Positions 9,960 through 19,655 of a stretch of DNA of 64,000 nt are shown piece after piece. The translations under genes and the position numbers were made by a program. The stretch is from Tenrec ecaudatus (taxonomy: Eukaryota > Chordata > Mammalia > Afrosoricida > Tenrecidae). Numbering within the stretch: the stretch's first letter is position 1; every line of letters starts with the position of its first letter. The notes beneath the pieces are model-generated. The model was not told the DNA's origin, did no database searches, and worked only from the letters and a program-made list of their open reading frames with translations. The DNA is taken from the NCBI RefSeq assembly GCF_050624435.1, contig NC_134541.1, forward strand, positions 103,164,805 to 103,228,804, read 5' to 3'.

Positions 9960-10274
9960 GCAGGAGCTGGTGCAGAATAGTGGAAGTTCCAGGGGCGGCC
10001 AGAGAACAAACAGATCTGGTGGGACTTGATCTCACGCACTGTGGACATGTTTGTCAGGAGGGACCAGTCCCCGGAGAAGGAGAAGGATATCCTGCCTGGT
10101 AAAGTGGTGGGGCAATGGACAAGAGGAAGGCCCTCCACAAGGTGAACAGACACAGTGGCTACAGCAATGGGCTCCAACTTAAGAACAGCTGTCAGGGTGC
10201 AGGACCGGGTGGGGGCTCATAAGGTCGCCGTGGGTGGGGACTGACTCAACAGCGCCTAACAACAACAACAATCC
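9960..10274 (+). mobile_element. RTE LINE 3' end with (AAC)n tail
   Basis: Plus-oriented RTE ORF C-terminus and tail: 'CACTGTGGACATGTTTGTCAGGAGGG' region (9,100-10,060 equivalent of FGHVxRR), 'GGACAAGAGGAAGGCCCTC', 'GTGCAGGACCGGG', ending GACTGACTCAACAGCGCC then TAACAACAACAACAA. The trinucleotide tail is characteristic of RTE rather than poly(A). Confidence 0.85.
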
Positions 10275-10439
10275 TTTGGAGGGAGGTGGATGAAAATGGA
10301 ATTCTATGTGCAGAGGGCTGCTTGTAAACAGGATCCTGGTGGTAAATAGCCCACCGGCCCGCAGGGTCCTAGCTGAAAAGTGACTCTGACCTTAGCCATC
10401 ACGCGTGATGGCTCCCTGAGGAAGGAACCCGAGTACAGT

Positions 10440-10590
10440 GTACCGGTTGCCATCAAGTCAGCTCTGGCGCATGGGGCCCCGTGTGCTCCTCGGGATTTCA
10501 AGGGCTGGGTTTTTTAGAAATAGATGGTCAGGTCTTTCCTCTGAGGCACCTCAGGTTCAAAGCCGTCCTTTGGGTCAGCAACAGAACGCA
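10440..10590 (-). mobile_element. AfroSINE (long-middle type) fragment
   Basis: Complement of the second AfroSINE type: GCCATCAAGTCAGCTCTGGC tail, 'GATTTCAAGGGCTG', 'TAGATGGTCAGGTCTTTCC' and 'TGAGGCACCTCAGG'. The head is missing. Confidence 0.75.
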
Positions 10591-10604
10591 CTAACATTTG
10601 CACC

Positions 10605-10675
10605 TCTCTGCCATCGAGTCGATGCCGATTCACAGTGACCCTAGAGGACAGGGTAGAACCACTCGGGGACCCCCA
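10605..10675 (-). mobile_element. AfroSINE 3' fragment
   Basis: GCCATCGAGTCGATGCCGAT followed by 'GGACAGGGTAGAACCACT'. Only the 3' third of the short-type AfroSINE is present, immediately before an RTE end. Confidence 0.75.
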
Positions 10676-10684
10676 AATGCAACA

Positions 10685-11095
10685 TTCGTTGTTGTTGTTG
10701 GGTGCTCTTGAGTCCATGGCAAACCAAAAACCACCTGGCCTTGTACCATGCTCCCAACTATTGTGACATTGGATCCCCATGTGGCAGACCCTGAGTCAAT
10801 CTACCTCATGGAGGGTCTTTTTCTTGTTCCCTGACTCTCTGCCTTGCCAGGCATAATGTTACTGTGGACGGTCTTCCCCATTTTTGCTGCCCCTCCACTT
10901 TACCAAGCATGATGCCCTTTTCCAGAGACTGATCTGTCCTGGTAACATGCCCAAAGTACATGAGACCAAGTCTTCCTTTCTTCCCTCCTAAGAAGCATTC
11001 TTGCTGAACTTCTGCCAAGGCAGATTTATTTGTTCTTCTGGCAGCCCATGGTACTTTCAATGTTCCTCCCAGCGCTATGGTGCAAATGCATCCTT
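10685..11095 (-). mobile_element. RTE LINE 3' fragment
   Basis: Begins at a (GTT)n tail (GTTGTTGTTGTTGGGTGC), then the complement of the ORF C-terminus: 'CCACTTTACCAAGCATGATG', 'CAGAGACTGATC' and 'TTGTTCTTCTGGCAGCCCA'. It contains a short internal rearrangement near 10780-10870, where the 'GGTCTTCC' segment is duplicated. Confidence 0.85.
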
Positions 11096-12003
11096 TCTCT
11101 CACTCAGCATAAAGAAAGAACTGTCCCACAGAGAGCAACAGCATCCTGAAGACTGCATTCCAGCCAGGTGCCACACAAACCTCCCCCCCCCCCCACCCGG
11201 GAGGAAGGTCTTGGTGGCCTTTGGACTCTTCCTTGCTGTGCCATCGGTTGAAGTCAGGAGTTGTCATGCTGGGGTGCTATTGAAGAGAAGGCTGACAAGT
11301 CCCTACCTGGGTGACTGGCCTCGGCATATGGAGGTATTTTTAGCCGTTGATCTCCGAACATAGCCAGATGTTTCCTCGGGGTTCACAATGGGATGTCTCC
11401 TTGAAGTCTGCCCGGAGCCCACACTGGGTCCCCAGAACAGCGCAGAGGAGACGTCACCATCGACTGGCACTGCTGTACACATTTTCAATAATTTAGGACT
11501 TGGAGCAGCACGTTTTATTCAACCCCAAACAGGCAGCTCGAGGCCTTAGCAAGTAGGTCTATTTCAGGAGAGTGAATTGTACAGTAAATCCAACTTTTTC
11601 ATGGACATTCTAATCAAGTGATAGATAGGTTCCTTCTGAGGGGGGGGGAAGGCAATTTAACACTGAAAGAGAAATTCCTGAGACTGGTCAGGTTCACAAA
11701 TGTTTGTTGTCATTAATAGAATTCGTGGTTTGTTTGTTTGTTTTAATTTTCGGAGCTTTGTAATACTCCTCAAGAACTGTGCGATCCCTTTTCTTACTTT
11801 CCAGGTAAGAATTGTCTTCTGCAAGCAGCAGAATTCTCTTCCAGACCGAATAATCTCCTGACACTCCATTTCAAACCTTGAAGTTGAACTTTCTTCCTTC
11901 GTTTCCATGAAAATCACAAGGGCTACTAGAGATAGGCTGCGATGTTACACGTGGCCACTAGGGACTGCCTTGTAAAACTGTATTGCAGTCCCAAGCATTC
12001 GCA
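11096..12003. other. Unassigned stretch
   Basis: No gene. Contains a 12-C run at 11183-11194 and a G run near 11641-11649. No repeat family recognised. Confidence 0.5.
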
Positions 12004-12271
12004 TGTGTGTGTGACTGTGTCTGTGTGAATGTGTGTGTGTGTGAGTGTGTGTGAGTGTGTGTGTGAATGTGTGTGTGAGTGTGTGTGTGAGTGTGTGTGT
12101 GAGAGAGAGTGTGTGTGTGTGAGTGTGTGTGTGTATGTGTGAGTGTGTGAGTGTGTGTGTATGTGTGAGTGAGTGTGTGTGAGTGTGTGTGAGTGTGTGT
12201 GTATGTGTGAGTGTGTGTGAGTGTGTGTGTGTGTGAGTGTGTGTGTATGTGTGAGTGTGTGTGTGTGAGTG
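12004..12271. repeat. Compound GT / GAGTGT minisatellite
   Basis: About 268 bp of (GT)n broken by regular GA and TA steps, giving GTGTGTGAGT-like units of 8-14 bp, with a GAGAGAGA island near 12101-12110 and GTATGTGTGAGT units toward the right. The minus-strand histidine/threonine-rich open frames are an artefact of this tract. Confidence 0.95.
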
Positions 12272-12792
12272 TGAAGGGCTCTAAGGGCATCAGTGTGCAT
12301 GCTCAAACTTTCACTGAACTAGTGTGCTGAAAATGATAGCGTCTATGTACAAAATTCAAACACAGTCGTGTTCAGAATCCAAGGGTGTGAACATGCACAA
12401 GGAACCTTGAATAACATTTTTCTAAGAAGAGGCGGGATCTAGGGAGCTTCCCAGGGTTCACTCTGCATACACACTAAGGAGAAGTTGGGGGACCTTCTGT
12501 GGCAGGGGGCGCAGCAAGCAGGCCCTGGGAAGAGAGGCTGAGCACAGGAGTGGAGGCTCCGCATCGCACTAGGTTGGTCTCTGTTCTTGTTACTGTAGGA
12601 ACAGTGCCCACTCAAGGCCATCCCACGTGTGTTGGCGAAGAACTGCTCTGTGGACGTTGTCCCCGCCGTGACCTTTAGAAGCAGGTCACAGGCTGTCTTC
12701 ACAGACACCCCTGGTGTCTCCAAACTGTCAACCTTTGAGCCAGTAACCGAGCACGTGACCATTTTGGCCACTCGGGAATTCTATCACACTGT
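12272..12792. other. Unassigned stretch
   Basis: Single-copy-looking, moderate GC. Open frames on both strands (110 and 77 aa) overlap one another and show no family motif. Confidence 0.5.
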
Positions 12793-12948
12793 TCGTTGTG
12801 TGTGCTATCAAGTCAATTCTGACTCACCACCACCCTGTGGGACAACGTGGACCTGTCCCTAGAGGGACAGGTCGCCAGAAATTTTTCCCCTGGAGCAGCC
12901 GTTGGGTTCAAACTGCCAACCTTTCTGTTTGGGGAAGCTAACGTTGTT
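12793..12948 (-). mobile_element. AfroSINE, degraded
   Basis: TGCTATCAAGTCAATTCTGA tail, then 'CAGGTCGCCAGAAATTTTTC' and the head remnant TTCAAACTGCCAACCTTTCTG. An 11-bp GTCCCTAGAGGGAC palindrome lies near 12855-12868. Confidence 0.7.
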
Positions 12949-13445
12949 AGAAGGCAGTGGCGGTAGTTCAGTGTGTCACTCTCAGGCCCCCAAGCCTGAG
13001 GGGCTCTGGCCTGGTGAACCGTTTCTCCCAACAACCCTGGAGTCCGGAACCTAATCTCGGGTCACAGAAGGATATCTTGGGGGATGTTTCATCCCAACAG
13101 GTATCCTCCACTCAGACAAGCATGTAAGCACCAGTGTCCCATCCTTAGGGAGAACAGAAATATAAATGGATACGCCCTTCTGTTCCTTGATGTCGTGTCT
13201 TTTCCAGGAAGAGAAGCAGAGAGCAGCAGTACCGCCCAGTGCTATAAACTGGTTATTAAACCCCATACAAATATGGCCGCCGTTACCTGCAGCCTCGCCG
13301 TGGCTCCTAGGGGCCAGATCCCTTCTCTCCCCACCAACTATCCTTTGTAAAATGAAAACAGATAGAAAGGTAGTGAGTTCCTTGGAAAGAAGCTTCACCT
13401 TCTCCCATCCCCCACCACCACCACTTCCCCTCCCCCATTCCAATC
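12949..13445. other. Unassigned stretch
   Basis: No repeat recognised apart from a CCACCACCACC tract near 13410-13422. The frames seen here do not have supporting homology. Confidence 0.45.
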
Positions 13446-13478
13446 GGTGGTGGTGGTGGCGGTGGTGGTGGTGGTGGT
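13446..13478 (-). repeat. (GGT)11 at RTE 3' end
   Basis: Eleven GGT units with one GGC, directly abutting the 3' end of the minus-strand RTE at 13479. Read on the RTE strand it is a (CCA/ACC)n tail. Confidence 0.9.
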
Positions 13479-14222
13479 GTGTCCTGGAGTTGGCTCTGAC
13501 TCACAGCGACCCGATGCACAACAAAACAAAACACTGCCAGACTTGCACCACGCTCACAATGGCTCCTATACCTGAGTCCCTTGTTGCCGCCAGGATGTCC
13601 ATCCATCTCCTTAAGGGCCTTCCTCTTCTTTACTGCCCCTCTACTTTAGCAAGCATGAAGTCCTTCTCCAGAGACTGGCCTCCAGGGACTAGACCAAGTC
13701 TCGCCATCCTCGCCTCTAAGGAACACTCCAGCTGTACTTCTTCCAAGACTCGTTTCTTTGTTCTTCTGGCAATCCATGGTTCTCTCAATATTCTTCCCCA
13801 GCACCACCATTCAAACACATCGGTCTTCCATGGTCTTCCTTATTCCATGTCCAACCTTCGCGTGCATAGGAGGCAATTGAAAATAGCGTGGCTTGGATCA
13901 GGTGCGCCTGAGTCCCCAAAGTAACACCCTTGTTCTTCAATACTCTATGGCATTCTGTGCAGCAGATTTACCCCGTGCAGCGCTTTTCTGATCTCTTGAC
14001 TGCTGCTTCCAGGAGCATTGATTGTGAATCCAAGGAAGACAAAATCCTTAACAACTTCAGTCTTTTCTCCATTTATCATAATATTCCCTACTGGTCCAGT
14101 TGTGAGGATTTGGCTCTTCTTTCTATTTGGTTGCAATCCACACTGAAGGCTGCAATACTTGATCTTCGTTATTATGTGCTTCAAGTCCTCCTCACTTTCA
14201 GCAAGCAAGGTTTCGATCTGTA
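13479..14222 (-). mobile_element. RTE LINE 3' half
   Basis: Continuous complement of an RTE from its tail (GGAGTTGGCTCTGACTCACA) through the C-terminal ORF to the RT-thumb region: 'GCAAGCATGAAGTCCTTCTC', 'TCCAAGACTCGTTTCTTTG', 'TTGACTGCTGCTTCCAG', 'GTCCAGTTGTGAGGATTTG' and 'CTCACTTTCAGCAAGCAAGG'. The 252-aa plus-strand frame at 13166-13924 is antisense to it and not a gene. Confidence 0.9.
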
Positions 14223-14397
14223 GACACAAAAACATGCCATAGGGACTTGAAGTTAGAGACGAGTGCAGGTTGATAAGCCCAGCTGTTGAGCTCCAAGGTG
14301 CACCGCTGGACAGAGAGGACAATGCAGGTCCCCATTGAAAGGACAGAGGTCTCAAGAATTGACTTCTGGAGAAAATTCCTTCCTTTCTTGCACTTAT

Positions 14398-14550
14398 CAG
14401 TTGCCACCGAGTGGATTCTGCCTCCTGTGTTTCAGAGAAGAACTGCATCCCGTGGGATTTTCAATAGCTGTGGTCCTTCAGGAGATCACCTGGCCTTTTT
14501 TCCGAGGCACCTCTGGGTGGCTTTGAGCCACCGCCTTCTTGCTTAGTTGC
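14398..14550 (-). mobile_element. AfroSINE (long-middle type)
   Basis: CAGTTGCCACCGAGTGGATT tail, 'TTTTCAATAGCTGTG', 'GATCACCTGGCCTTTTTTCC' and 'GAGGCACCTCTGGGTGGC' identify the type. The head is decayed. Confidence 0.75.
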
Positions 14551-14629
14551 TGAGCACCTGTTTGTGTATAGGTAAGAGTGATGAACAACTGAAAGGAATG
14601 AAATGAGCTCCTTCTTCTTACAAAACAAA

Positions 14630-14720
14630 AAAAGAAGTTGACTGCTATCCAGCGGATTTCAGCTCACGGTGACCCTGTGGACAGAGCTGGACGGCTGCAT
14701 GGGTTCCCAAGGCTGTCATA
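14630..14720 (-). mobile_element. AfroSINE 3' fragment
   Basis: Tail and first block only: 'GACTGCTATCCAGCGGATTT', then 'CATGGGTTCCCAAGGCTGTC'. Confidence 0.65.
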
Positions 14721-15345
14721 TTTTTGTTTCTAACTTTAACAGTTTTATTGACTTATCATCCACACGCCATACAATGCAATGGCTTGGGCATACTAAAGAG
14801 GGTTGGACAGTCATCACCACAATCAATTTTGGGGCATTTTCTTGACTCACGTGCACATTATTAGAATTAGCTCCCCACTTACCCCGACCTCTCCTGCCAT
14901 CACCCTCTCAACAATGTAAACTAAGCCCACTGCCATCAGGATGGATCAGGCTCATAACAACCTGATAGGACAGGGTAGAACTCCCCTGCAAGCTTCTCTT
15001 TATCGGAGTAGAAAGCCCTGTTTTACTCCCACGGAGTTGCTGGTGGTTTCAAACTGCTGACCTTTCAGTTAGCAGCCCCACATGTAACCACTTTGCCACC
15101 AGGGCTCCGTGCCATAACCCTAAGAACCTAGTTGCTGGCTCTATAGACTTACCTATCCTGAATTTCACATAAAGAAACACACACACATACCGAAAAATCC
15201 CAACAATAACAAAATAAAACACAGAAAAAACCTCAATCCAAAATAAAGCAGAAAATAATGAAAACTAGAACAAATTTTAAATGGGTCAAAAGAGAGAAAA
15301 GGCAATAAGGTGTTAAATTCTGGCTTAACTACATCTGCATTATTC
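14721..15345 (-). mobile_element. Older L1 3' region, interrupted by an AfroSINE
   Basis: Two collinear pieces (14721-14908 and 15115-15345) match the older L1 3' end also seen at 37540-37945 and 54230-54600: 'TTTAACAGTTTTATTGAC', 'TTAGCTCCCCACTTACCCC', 'CTATAGACTTACC', 'ACAGAAAAAACCTCAATCC' and 'ACTAGAACAAATTTTAAATG'. The pieces join across the SINE at 14910-15112. Confidence 0.8.
14910..15112 (-). mobile_element. AfroSINE inserted in older L1
   Basis: Essentially complete short-type AfroSINE on the minus strand: CACTGCCATCAGGATGGATC tail, 'GGACAGGGTAGAACTCCCC', 'GGTGGTTTCAAACTGCTGAC' B-box region, 'GCCACCAGGGCTCC' start. Confidence 0.9.
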
Positions 15346-15457
15346 TGGGTGGGAGGAGACTAACTCCTCTTTCTCCTAGGGAATAGCTGGTGAATTTGAA
15401 CTGCCAACATTTCTGTTGGTAATAGAACAATTTAACCACTGTACCACCAGGACTCCT
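15346..15457 (-). mobile_element. AfroSINE 5' fragment
   Basis: The head half only: 'GGTGAATTTGAACTGCCAAC', 'ACCACTGTACCACCAGGACT'. It is adjacent to the older L1. Confidence 0.7.
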
Positions 15458-15984
15458 GGCTCCATGTGTAGTTCCTCCTCGGTCTTAAAATTAAAGTAGG
15501 ACATTAGCATCTATCTCTGTAGGGGCCTGGCAACGGAGTTCTCTGCAGGCAGGAGCAGTGTGTTATTCAGGAGTTTGAGGCTTTGAAGGCTTGGTCCATG
15601 CATCTTGAACACCTAAAACCAGACTTGCCAAAAGAAAACACAGGGCAGACGAGTGAAGGAGGCATCTCTTCCAGCCTGGGTCCCAAAGTTCAAACCCACC
15701 AAAGGCTCAACAAGAAAAAGATAGTAAGACTCTCTGCTCCCTTAAAGATTTTCGGTCTCTGAAGAGGGCGATGTCCCCCTAGGTGGTGCTACACTTTATC
15801 CTGGATTACAGCTATGAAGCTTTTAAGCATTTTTTAATAATAAAAAGGTTTTAATTGCCCAGTTGCTAAGAGTAGGCACCAATTCTTTGGCAGTGAGTTT
15901 TTGGCATCTTGGTCCCAGCAAAACATTCATGCAAAAACTCTTTCATCTTTTTATTCCATTTTCCCATGAGCTTTTCTCTTCCCC
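15458..15984. other. Mostly unassigned, with a plus-strand AfroSINE remnant
   Basis: A degraded plus-strand AfroSINE segment lies at about 15680-15775 (TTCAAACCCACCAAAGGCTC, 'AAAGATTTTCGGTCTC'). The remainder is unrecognised. Confidence 0.5.
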
Positions 15985-16128
15985 AGCCCTCTTAGTGTTC
16001 TGTGTGTGTGTGTGTGTGTATGTTTCCATTTGTTCAACACTCTTTTTCTCACTATTTGTTGTGAACTAGGTGAAGGTTTACAGAGCATATCCATTTTCCA
16101 TTCAACGGTGTCTATACCTTTTGTCTTG
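15985..16128 (-). mobile_element. Afrotherian L1 3' region fragment
   Basis: 'TGAACTAGGTGAAGGTTTACAG' core (shown here as GGTGAAGGTTTACAGAGC) and 'CATTTTCCATTCAACGG' match the L1 segment also found at 31245-31455 and 47300-47600. A (GT)9 run sits at 16001-16019. Confidence 0.6.
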
Positions 16129-16129
16129 T

Positions 16130-16312
16130 GTCTCTGGTGCCCCGCATGAGCTCTGGTGAGTTAAGCGTTGGGCTGCTACCCAGAAGACCAGGGTTCAACC
16201 CACCAGGCTCCCCGGGAGGGGAGAATGAGGAGGCTCTCTGCCTGGCAGCCTGGGAGCCCAATGCAGGGTCACTGTGGGTCTCAATCCACTCCACGGCAGT
16301 GGGTTTTTCTTA
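16130..16312 (+). mobile_element. AfroSINE
   Basis: Plus-oriented: 'GAGTTAAGCGTTGGGCTGCT' head with tRNA A-box area, 'AGGGTTCAACCCACCAGG' B-box, and tail 'CAATCCACTCCACGGCAGTG'. The middle is rearranged. Confidence 0.8.
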
Positions 16313-16339
16313 ATAAATAGTTGACTTCCTTCAACCCCA

Positions 16340-16565
16340 AACCACCCTTGTTGCCATAAAGGGGTCTGACGCTGCTAAGTTCTGCTAAGACGCTGCTCCT
16401 GCCTGCGGAGCCCGTGACTTACTGCGCAGGGCCCTGCTCCAGGGCTTCCTCGGTGAGGCTCGTGAGGAAGGCAAATCACCAGGTGTTTCTTCCTTGCACC
16501 ACGGATGCGTATGCACCCAACCTTCCGGATGGTAGACGAGGACAATCTGTTTGTGCCACCCTGGG
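16340..16565 (-). mobile_element. AfroSINE (long-middle type), diverged
   Basis: 'GGCAAATCACCAGGTGTTTC' and the tRNA-like head complement 'CAATCTGTTTGTGCCACCC' support the call. The overlapping 142 and 137 aa minus-strand frames are chance. Confidence 0.55.
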
Positions 16566-16842
16566 AGCTGCACCTGATCGTAAAGCCCCTCAGTGACTGG
16601 CCTTCTGGAAGAGGGAGGGCCCTGCATCCTGTTCTCCTGTCCATCGCCACCCTGCTGGCTTCCAGACAGGGGCCCATGGAAGACACCAGCAGCCTGGGCC
16701 GGTGGAGATTCCCAGAGAGGAGGCTGTGCAGAGCACCCTTCACCTGACAAGCACCCCCTGCACCCAGCTGTGAGCGCCCTGCCCACCCCACCCCCCACAG
16801 CAAGGACCCCCAGCTAGTCGGGAGCTTTGGCCTTCTAAAGGA
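16566..16842. other. Unassigned GC-rich stretch
   Basis: GC-rich, no recognisable repeat or exon. Confidence 0.45.
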
Positions 16843-17040
16843 GGTCTGGTGGCGCAGTGGGGCTGCTCACCCCAGCGGTGGCCTTGCATACACGGCAGCA
16901 GCTCGGAGAGAAAGACGAGGCAGTCTGCTGCTATGAAGGCTCAGTCTCCGGACCACTGGGCAGTTCTTCTCTGTGCTGCCAGCTGGATGGGATGGCAAGA
17001 GTGGGGTGGGTGGCCTTCAGGTACACCTTCCATGGCAGTA
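16843..17040 (+). mobile_element. AfroSINE, diverged
   Basis: Head GGTCTGGTGGCGCAGTGGGG, 'GAGAGAAAGACGAGGCAGTC' middle and a decayed tail with 'CCATGGCAGTAAAA'. Identity is low in the 3' half. Confidence 0.65.
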
Positions 17041-17384
17041 AAAGCAACTCTGATTTCCCCTTGGGCCCATAAATAATTCAGCCCTATTGAGTCTCTTTCG
17101 GGAGGAAGCTGACAAAGGTCAGAGCCAAATCAGCATCTCTTCAATGCTCGCACATAATGTCAGAGAGTGTTCTCAGGGCGCGAGACTTTGGGAGGGGAAC
17201 AGGAGAGGAAGGGGTTGCTGATGGGGTTCACGGTCACATCTTTCCGAATGGATGAGCCTGGATTTCCCCAGCAGAGCTCAGAGCCAGACCTCCCACCTGC
17301 TTCCAGGCCTGGAGGTGAGCTGGTGAGAATGGCTGTGCCCCGGAAAACACCACAGTGTCCCCAAAGAAACCTCACTGTCCCCAA
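17041..17384. other. Unassigned stretch
   Basis: Single-copy-looking. The segment 17060-17160 is A/T-balanced and lacks repeat signatures; nothing further is visible. Confidence 0.4.
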
Positions 17385-17545
17385 GTCTGCTCAGACTCAC
17401 AGAGACCCTATAGGACAGGGTCAGGCTGCCCCTGCGGGTTTCTGAGGCTGTCACTCGTTATGGGAGTAGACACGTCGTACCCTGTGCTTTTGAACTGCCA
17501 TCCTGTGGCCAACAGTGAGTGCTAGTCCACAGTGCCACCTACGCT
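17385..17545 (-). mobile_element. AfroSINE
   Basis: Complement of the short type: 'AGACCCTATAGGACAGGGTC', 'GGGTTTCTGAGGCTGTC', 'TTTTGAACTGCCATCCTGTG' and 'CCACAGTGCCACC'. Confidence 0.8.
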
Positions 17546-17571
17546 GTCCCCAACCCCACACCGGCAGATTC

Positions 17572-17750
17572 TCAAAACCAAAGCAAACACACTGCCATCG
17601 AGCCCATTCCCGCCAGAGCGACCCCATAGGACAAGGTAGAACCACCCCAGGAGTTCCCAAGACGGCACCTGGTGGTTTTGAACAGCCAACCTTGTGATTA
17701 GCAGCCCAACGTGTAAGCAAGCACTCTACCACTGGGACTCGGGACACTCA
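17572..17750 (-). mobile_element. AfroSINE
   Basis: Complement of the short type, with GCCATCGAGCCCATTCCCGC tail, 'CCATAGGACAAGGTAGAACC', 'GGTTTTGAACAGCCAACCTTG' core and 'CTACCACTGGGACTC'. Confidence 0.85.
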
Positions 17751-17851
17751 CACCAAGAAGCCCATTTGGAGAGAGCTGGGTGCCATGTGACGACCACAGA
17801 GAACCCAAGAGATAAGATTATACACAGAGACCACGGACAGAGAGAACCTCC

Positions 17852-18026
17852 CTCTAGACAGCAGTTCTCAACCTGGGGGTCGGATGACCCTTTCACAGGG
17901 ATCGCCCAATTCATAACTGTAGCAAAATTACAGTGATGGAGCAACAAAAATAAATTTATGGTTGGGGGGTCACTACAACATGAAAGGGTCACAGCATTAG
18001 GAAGGTTGAAAACCACTGCTCTAGAG
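17852..18026. mobile_element. SPIN-type hAT MITE with CTCTAGA target duplication
   Basis: Element 17860-18018 (159 bp). Left end AGCAGTTCTCAACCTGGGGG, right end GGTTGAAAACCACTG; these are imperfect inverted termini of the SPIN hAT family (CAGTGGTTCTCAACC). Internal 'GGGATCGCCCAATTCATAAC' and 'TTTATGGTTGGGGGGTCAC' match the non-autonomous SPIN derivatives. Flanks CTCTAGAC (17852-17859) and CTCTAGAG (18019-18026) agree at 7 of 8, in line with the nTCTAGAn hAT preference. No transposase is encoded. Confidence 0.9.
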
Positions 18027-18566
18027 TGAGTTCCCAAATTCAGATCTCACGTTCTGGTCACCCAAACTCCCTCCTCCACCACCTTGTGACACTTCTGTTA
18101 CAGCAGCTCCAAGAAGCCAAGGGAGCAGGGGCCGGCGCTGCCACCTCTCGTGGATGGACAGCTGTGGTCTCGGAGTTCCAGTGCCTCCTCCTGTCCAGGT
18201 GGCAAGGTGGATGAGCAGCGAGAGGCTGAGGCTGTCACCAGACCTGCTTTCTCCTTGCCCTTGATCAGTGAGAAGAAGGCCGGTCCAGGCTTGCGTCTCA
18301 GCCAGGTCACATTGGGAAAATGTTCCTGGCACCATCCGGGAAGGATGGGTTTTCTCATGCCTGCACTCCCTGAAGCGTGCCCGCTCTGCCCAGCCCCATG
18401 CCATGTGGATGCGCGGGCAATGAGCGATGGCCTGGGAGCTGCAGGGACAGACTGTTGATCTGCTTGCTGAGAGGACTGCATGCAGTGGGGACAAGACAAG
18501 CATGAGAGTCGAGTGTAAAAGCCAAAGACCGTTGAATATGAGTGCTCATGACCCAGATCTAGCTCG
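18027..18566. other. Unassigned stretch
   Basis: Single-copy-looking GC-moderate sequence. Overlapping frames up to 178 aa on both strands extend into the GT tract and are not credible genes. Confidence 0.45.
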
Positions 18567-18567
18567 G

Positions 18568-18625
18568 GTGTGCGTGTGAGTGTGTGTGTGCATGTGAGAG
18601 TGTGTGTGTGTGTGTGTGTGTGTGT
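18568..18625. repeat. (GT)n microsatellite
   Basis: Interrupted GT repeat ending in an uninterrupted run of about 13 units. Confidence 0.95.
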
Positions 18626-18699
18626 TGGGCTCATATATCATTTGAAATCCTGACCTTTCAATTAGCAGCCGAACAGGGACTCGTCCAGTGTCAGTGGCC

Positions 18700-19170
18700 T
18701 CGCTGTTGTTGTTAGATTCCATTGAGTCCATTCTGACCCCTGGTGACCCGATGGACAACAGAAACACTGCCAGTCCTGCACCAGCCTCGCGAGGGTTGCC
18801 ATGGTTGGCGCATTGTTGCAGCCACATTGTGAATCCACGTCGTTAGGGAGCTTCCTCTTTCCCACTGCCCCTCCACCTTACCAAACACGATGTCCTTCGA
18901 CAGGGGCTGTTCCCTCCTGATAATCCGTCCAGAGTTTTATCCACCTCTCCTTGAAGGAGCATTCTGGCTGGACTTCTCCCCAGACAGATTTGTATGTTCT
19001 TCTGGCAGGCCATCCTACTTTCAATAGTCCTCGCCGACACCATCGTCCAAATACGTCCATTCTTCTCCAGCCTCCCTTACTCGGTGTCCAGTTTCACAGG
19101 CTCAGAGCTGGTTGAAAATAGAAGGGCTCAATCACACACACCTCACGCTTCAAAACGACATGTCAGCTAA
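18700..19170 (-). mobile_element. RTE LINE 3' fragment
   Basis: Starts at a (GTT)3 tail (GCTGTTGTTGTTAGATTCC), then the ORF C-terminal complement: 'CCACCTTACCAAACACGATG', 'CTTCTGGCAGGCCATCC' and 'GGTTGAAAATAGAAGGGC'. An AfroSINE head remnant (CCTTTCAATTAGCAGCCGAA) precedes it at 18650-18685. Confidence 0.85.
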
Positions 19171-19224
19171 ATCTGAGTCTACATCCTTTTAAATATGTAT
19201 CCTAAGTCATTTACGTCCTCTGCG

Positions 19225-19310
19225 CTCTGCTATGGAAGAAGGGAATCATAAAATGCCTCGCATCTACTGAGGTAAGGATCAATGCGGTGACTGTCCCCAC
19301 CAGAAGGATC
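19225..19310 (+). mobile_element. MIR fragment (probable)
   Basis: 'GGGAATCATAAAATGCCTCG...CTGAGGTAAGGATCAATG' resembles the MIR 3' half (ATAATAGTACCTACCTCA...GAGGATTAAATG). Divergence is high. Confidence 0.45.
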
Positions 19311-19655
19311 GCCACCCTTCTCGGTGGCATCGCCTGGTTCTCCACAAGAGAGAGGTCAGCTCGCTGTCCTTTCCCTCTCCGATGTTGCCACTTGAAGCCA
19401 TCTAACTCCTAGGAGAGAGGACGGCATGCATCATGGTGAGTAGGAATCCTTGGTCTTTGGCAATAGCCACTATCTCAGGCATAAGTTTAGGCCCGGATAG
19501 AAGCCATCAGAGGTGACTAGAGCCCTGCCAACGCACATAGGGCCTTCCTGTCTTGTGCTTCCCAAGATTTGGGACAACGGACACGGGAGACAACCACGGA
19601 GCACGAGGTACCTTCAAGGCTACAAAATTCCAGAAAACAGCCGATTGCACATGTG
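19311..19655. other. Unassigned stretch
   Basis: No motif, repeat or exon signature recognised. Confidence 0.4.

Noticed and set aside
11926..12306. Thr/His-rich 126-aa 'protein'
   Set aside because: It is the translation of the GT minisatellite.
13166..13924. 252-codon open frame on the plus strand
   Set aside because: It is antisense to an RTE LINE (13479-14222) and crosses its (GGT)n tail; the composition and lack of a domain show it is a shadow.
18098..18634. 178-codon minus-strand open frame
   Set aside because: It begins in the GT microsatellite (Thr/His repeats) and overlaps open frames on the other strand; no family resemblance.
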